Positions 4,976 through 5,262 of a stretch of DNA of 5,262 bases are shown in pieces. Within the stretch, counting starts at the first letter, position 1, and each line of letters opens with the position of its first letter. This stretch comes from an uncultured Clostridia bacterium (GTDB lineage Bacteria; Bacillota; Clostridia; TANB77; CAG-508), in NCBI GenBank assembly GCA_947629805.1, contig CANRFE010000086.1, positions 1 through 5,262 of the forward strand, read 5' to 3'. Position numbers and translations under genes: made by a program. Under the pieces are notes generated by a model. It did no database searches and was not told the DNA's origin. It saw only the letters and a program-made list of their open reading frames with translations.

Positions 4976-5040
4976 AAGTCAAAGTGAAGATTTTAGTTTA
5001 AAATGAGTGATTAAGCTGATGTCTAACTTTGACTTTTTTT
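4976..5040 (+). terminator. Terminator-like hairpin with a 40-nt, partly folded loop, between jag and mnmE
   Basis: AAGTCAAAGT (4976-4985) pairs perfectly with ACTTTGACTT (5026-5035), and seven Ts lie at 5034-5040. The loop (4986-5025) is much longer than usual and contains an AT-only 6-bp hairpin, ATTTTA (4990-4995) with TAAAAT (4999-5004). The stem is AT-rich. It may end the rpmH-jag transcript or partly attenuate mnmE, which begins 30 bp later. Confidence 0.65.
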
Positions 5041-5070
5041 AGAAATTAGGAATAAAGAAAGGAAGAAAAA

Positions 5071-5262
5071 ATGGAAACAATTGCAGCAATTTCTACAGCA
5101 ATGGGGAATAGTGGAATTGGTATTATTCGTATGAGTGGAAAAGAAACTTTTTCTATTCTTCAAAAAATATTTCGAAATAAGGAAGGAAAAGAAATTAAAA
5201 TAGACCAAATAAAAGGGTATACTATGCAATACGGTTATATTATGGATAATAAAACACAAAAA
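5071..5262 (+). CDS. mnmE: tRNA uridine-5-carboxymethylaminomethyl(34) synthesis GTPase MnmE, first 64 residues, cut by window edge
   Basis: With MnmG, this GTPase modifies the wobble uridine U34 of certain tRNAs, improving reading of codons ending in A or G. The visible N-terminus METIAAISTAMGNSGIGIIRMSG (1-23) matches the conserved TIAAIST...GxGIIRxSG opening of the tetrahydrofolate-binding domain. The frame stays open to the last base; the family is about 450-460 residues, so the helical and GTPase domains lie beyond the window. AGGA (5060-5063) is 7 nt before the ATG. It follows jag after the hairpin at 4976-5040, the standard order before mnmG. I found no convincing promoter between that hairpin and the start, so read-through or an upstream internal promoter is likely. 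Confidence 0.96.
   Translation, partial: METIAAISTAMGNSGIGIIRMSGKETFSILQKIFRNKEGKEIKIDQIKGYTMQYGYIMDNKTQK

Noticed and set aside
5029..5057. TTGACT within the hairpin as an mnmE promoter
   Set aside because: The only -10 at usable spacing is a poor ATAAA-type match, and the transcript would begin inside the ribosome binding site.
5023..5259. Minus-strand open frame opposite mnmE
   Set aside because: The plus strand encodes the conserved MnmE N-terminus; the antisense frame is Phe/Ser/His-rich and without a recognisable family.

Overview
The window is a chromosomal replication-origin region of a low-GC Firmicutes-type bacterium. The order dnaN-dnaA | rpmH-rnpA-yidD-yidC-jag-mnmE, with the two groups diverging from the dnaA/rpmH gap, is the standard origin layout of Bacillota. 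The DNA is strongly AT-rich, codons mostly end in A or T, ribosome binding sites are of AAGGAG/AGGAGG type, and UGA is a stop (rnpA). The YidC has no lipoprotein signal peptide, and its extracytoplasmic loop ends in a FLGLDLSKVP-type segment; both remind me of Clostridia more than Bacilli. That placement is an inference and I cannot name a genus.

Left part, minus strand: the first 234 codons of dnaN (sliding clamp), a 325-bp dnaA-dnaN spacer, then complete dnaA. The spacer holds the likely origin. Next to the dnaN start it has an AT-rich unwinding stretch, six consecutive DnaA-trio units, two DnaA boxes separated from the trios by 4 bp, and further box-like sites. It also has a 19-bp direct repeat (18/19 identical) whose two copies each carry TTATAAACA. 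No good DnaA box was found upstream of dnaA.

Middle: the dnaA/rpmH gap has two divergent sigma-A-type promoters separated by an A/T-rich spacer.

Right part, plus strand: rpmH (ribosomal protein L34), an intrinsic terminator that probably acts as an attenuator, then the tightly packed genes rnpA (RNase P protein), yidD (membrane-insertion factor), yidC (membrane insertase) and jag/khpB (KH-R3H RNA-binding protein). A second hairpin with an unusually long, partly folded loop follows, and then the first 64 codons of mnmE (tRNA U34-modifying GTPase). Together the region encodes replication initiation (DnaA, clamp, oriC) and an RNA/ribosome/membrane-protein biogenesis operon.

All genes are core housekeeping genes. 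I see no mobile element, CRISPR array, defence system or tRNA/rRNA gene. The points worth a second look are in the origin spacer, the dnaN start, the YidC loop and the jag-mnmE hairpin.
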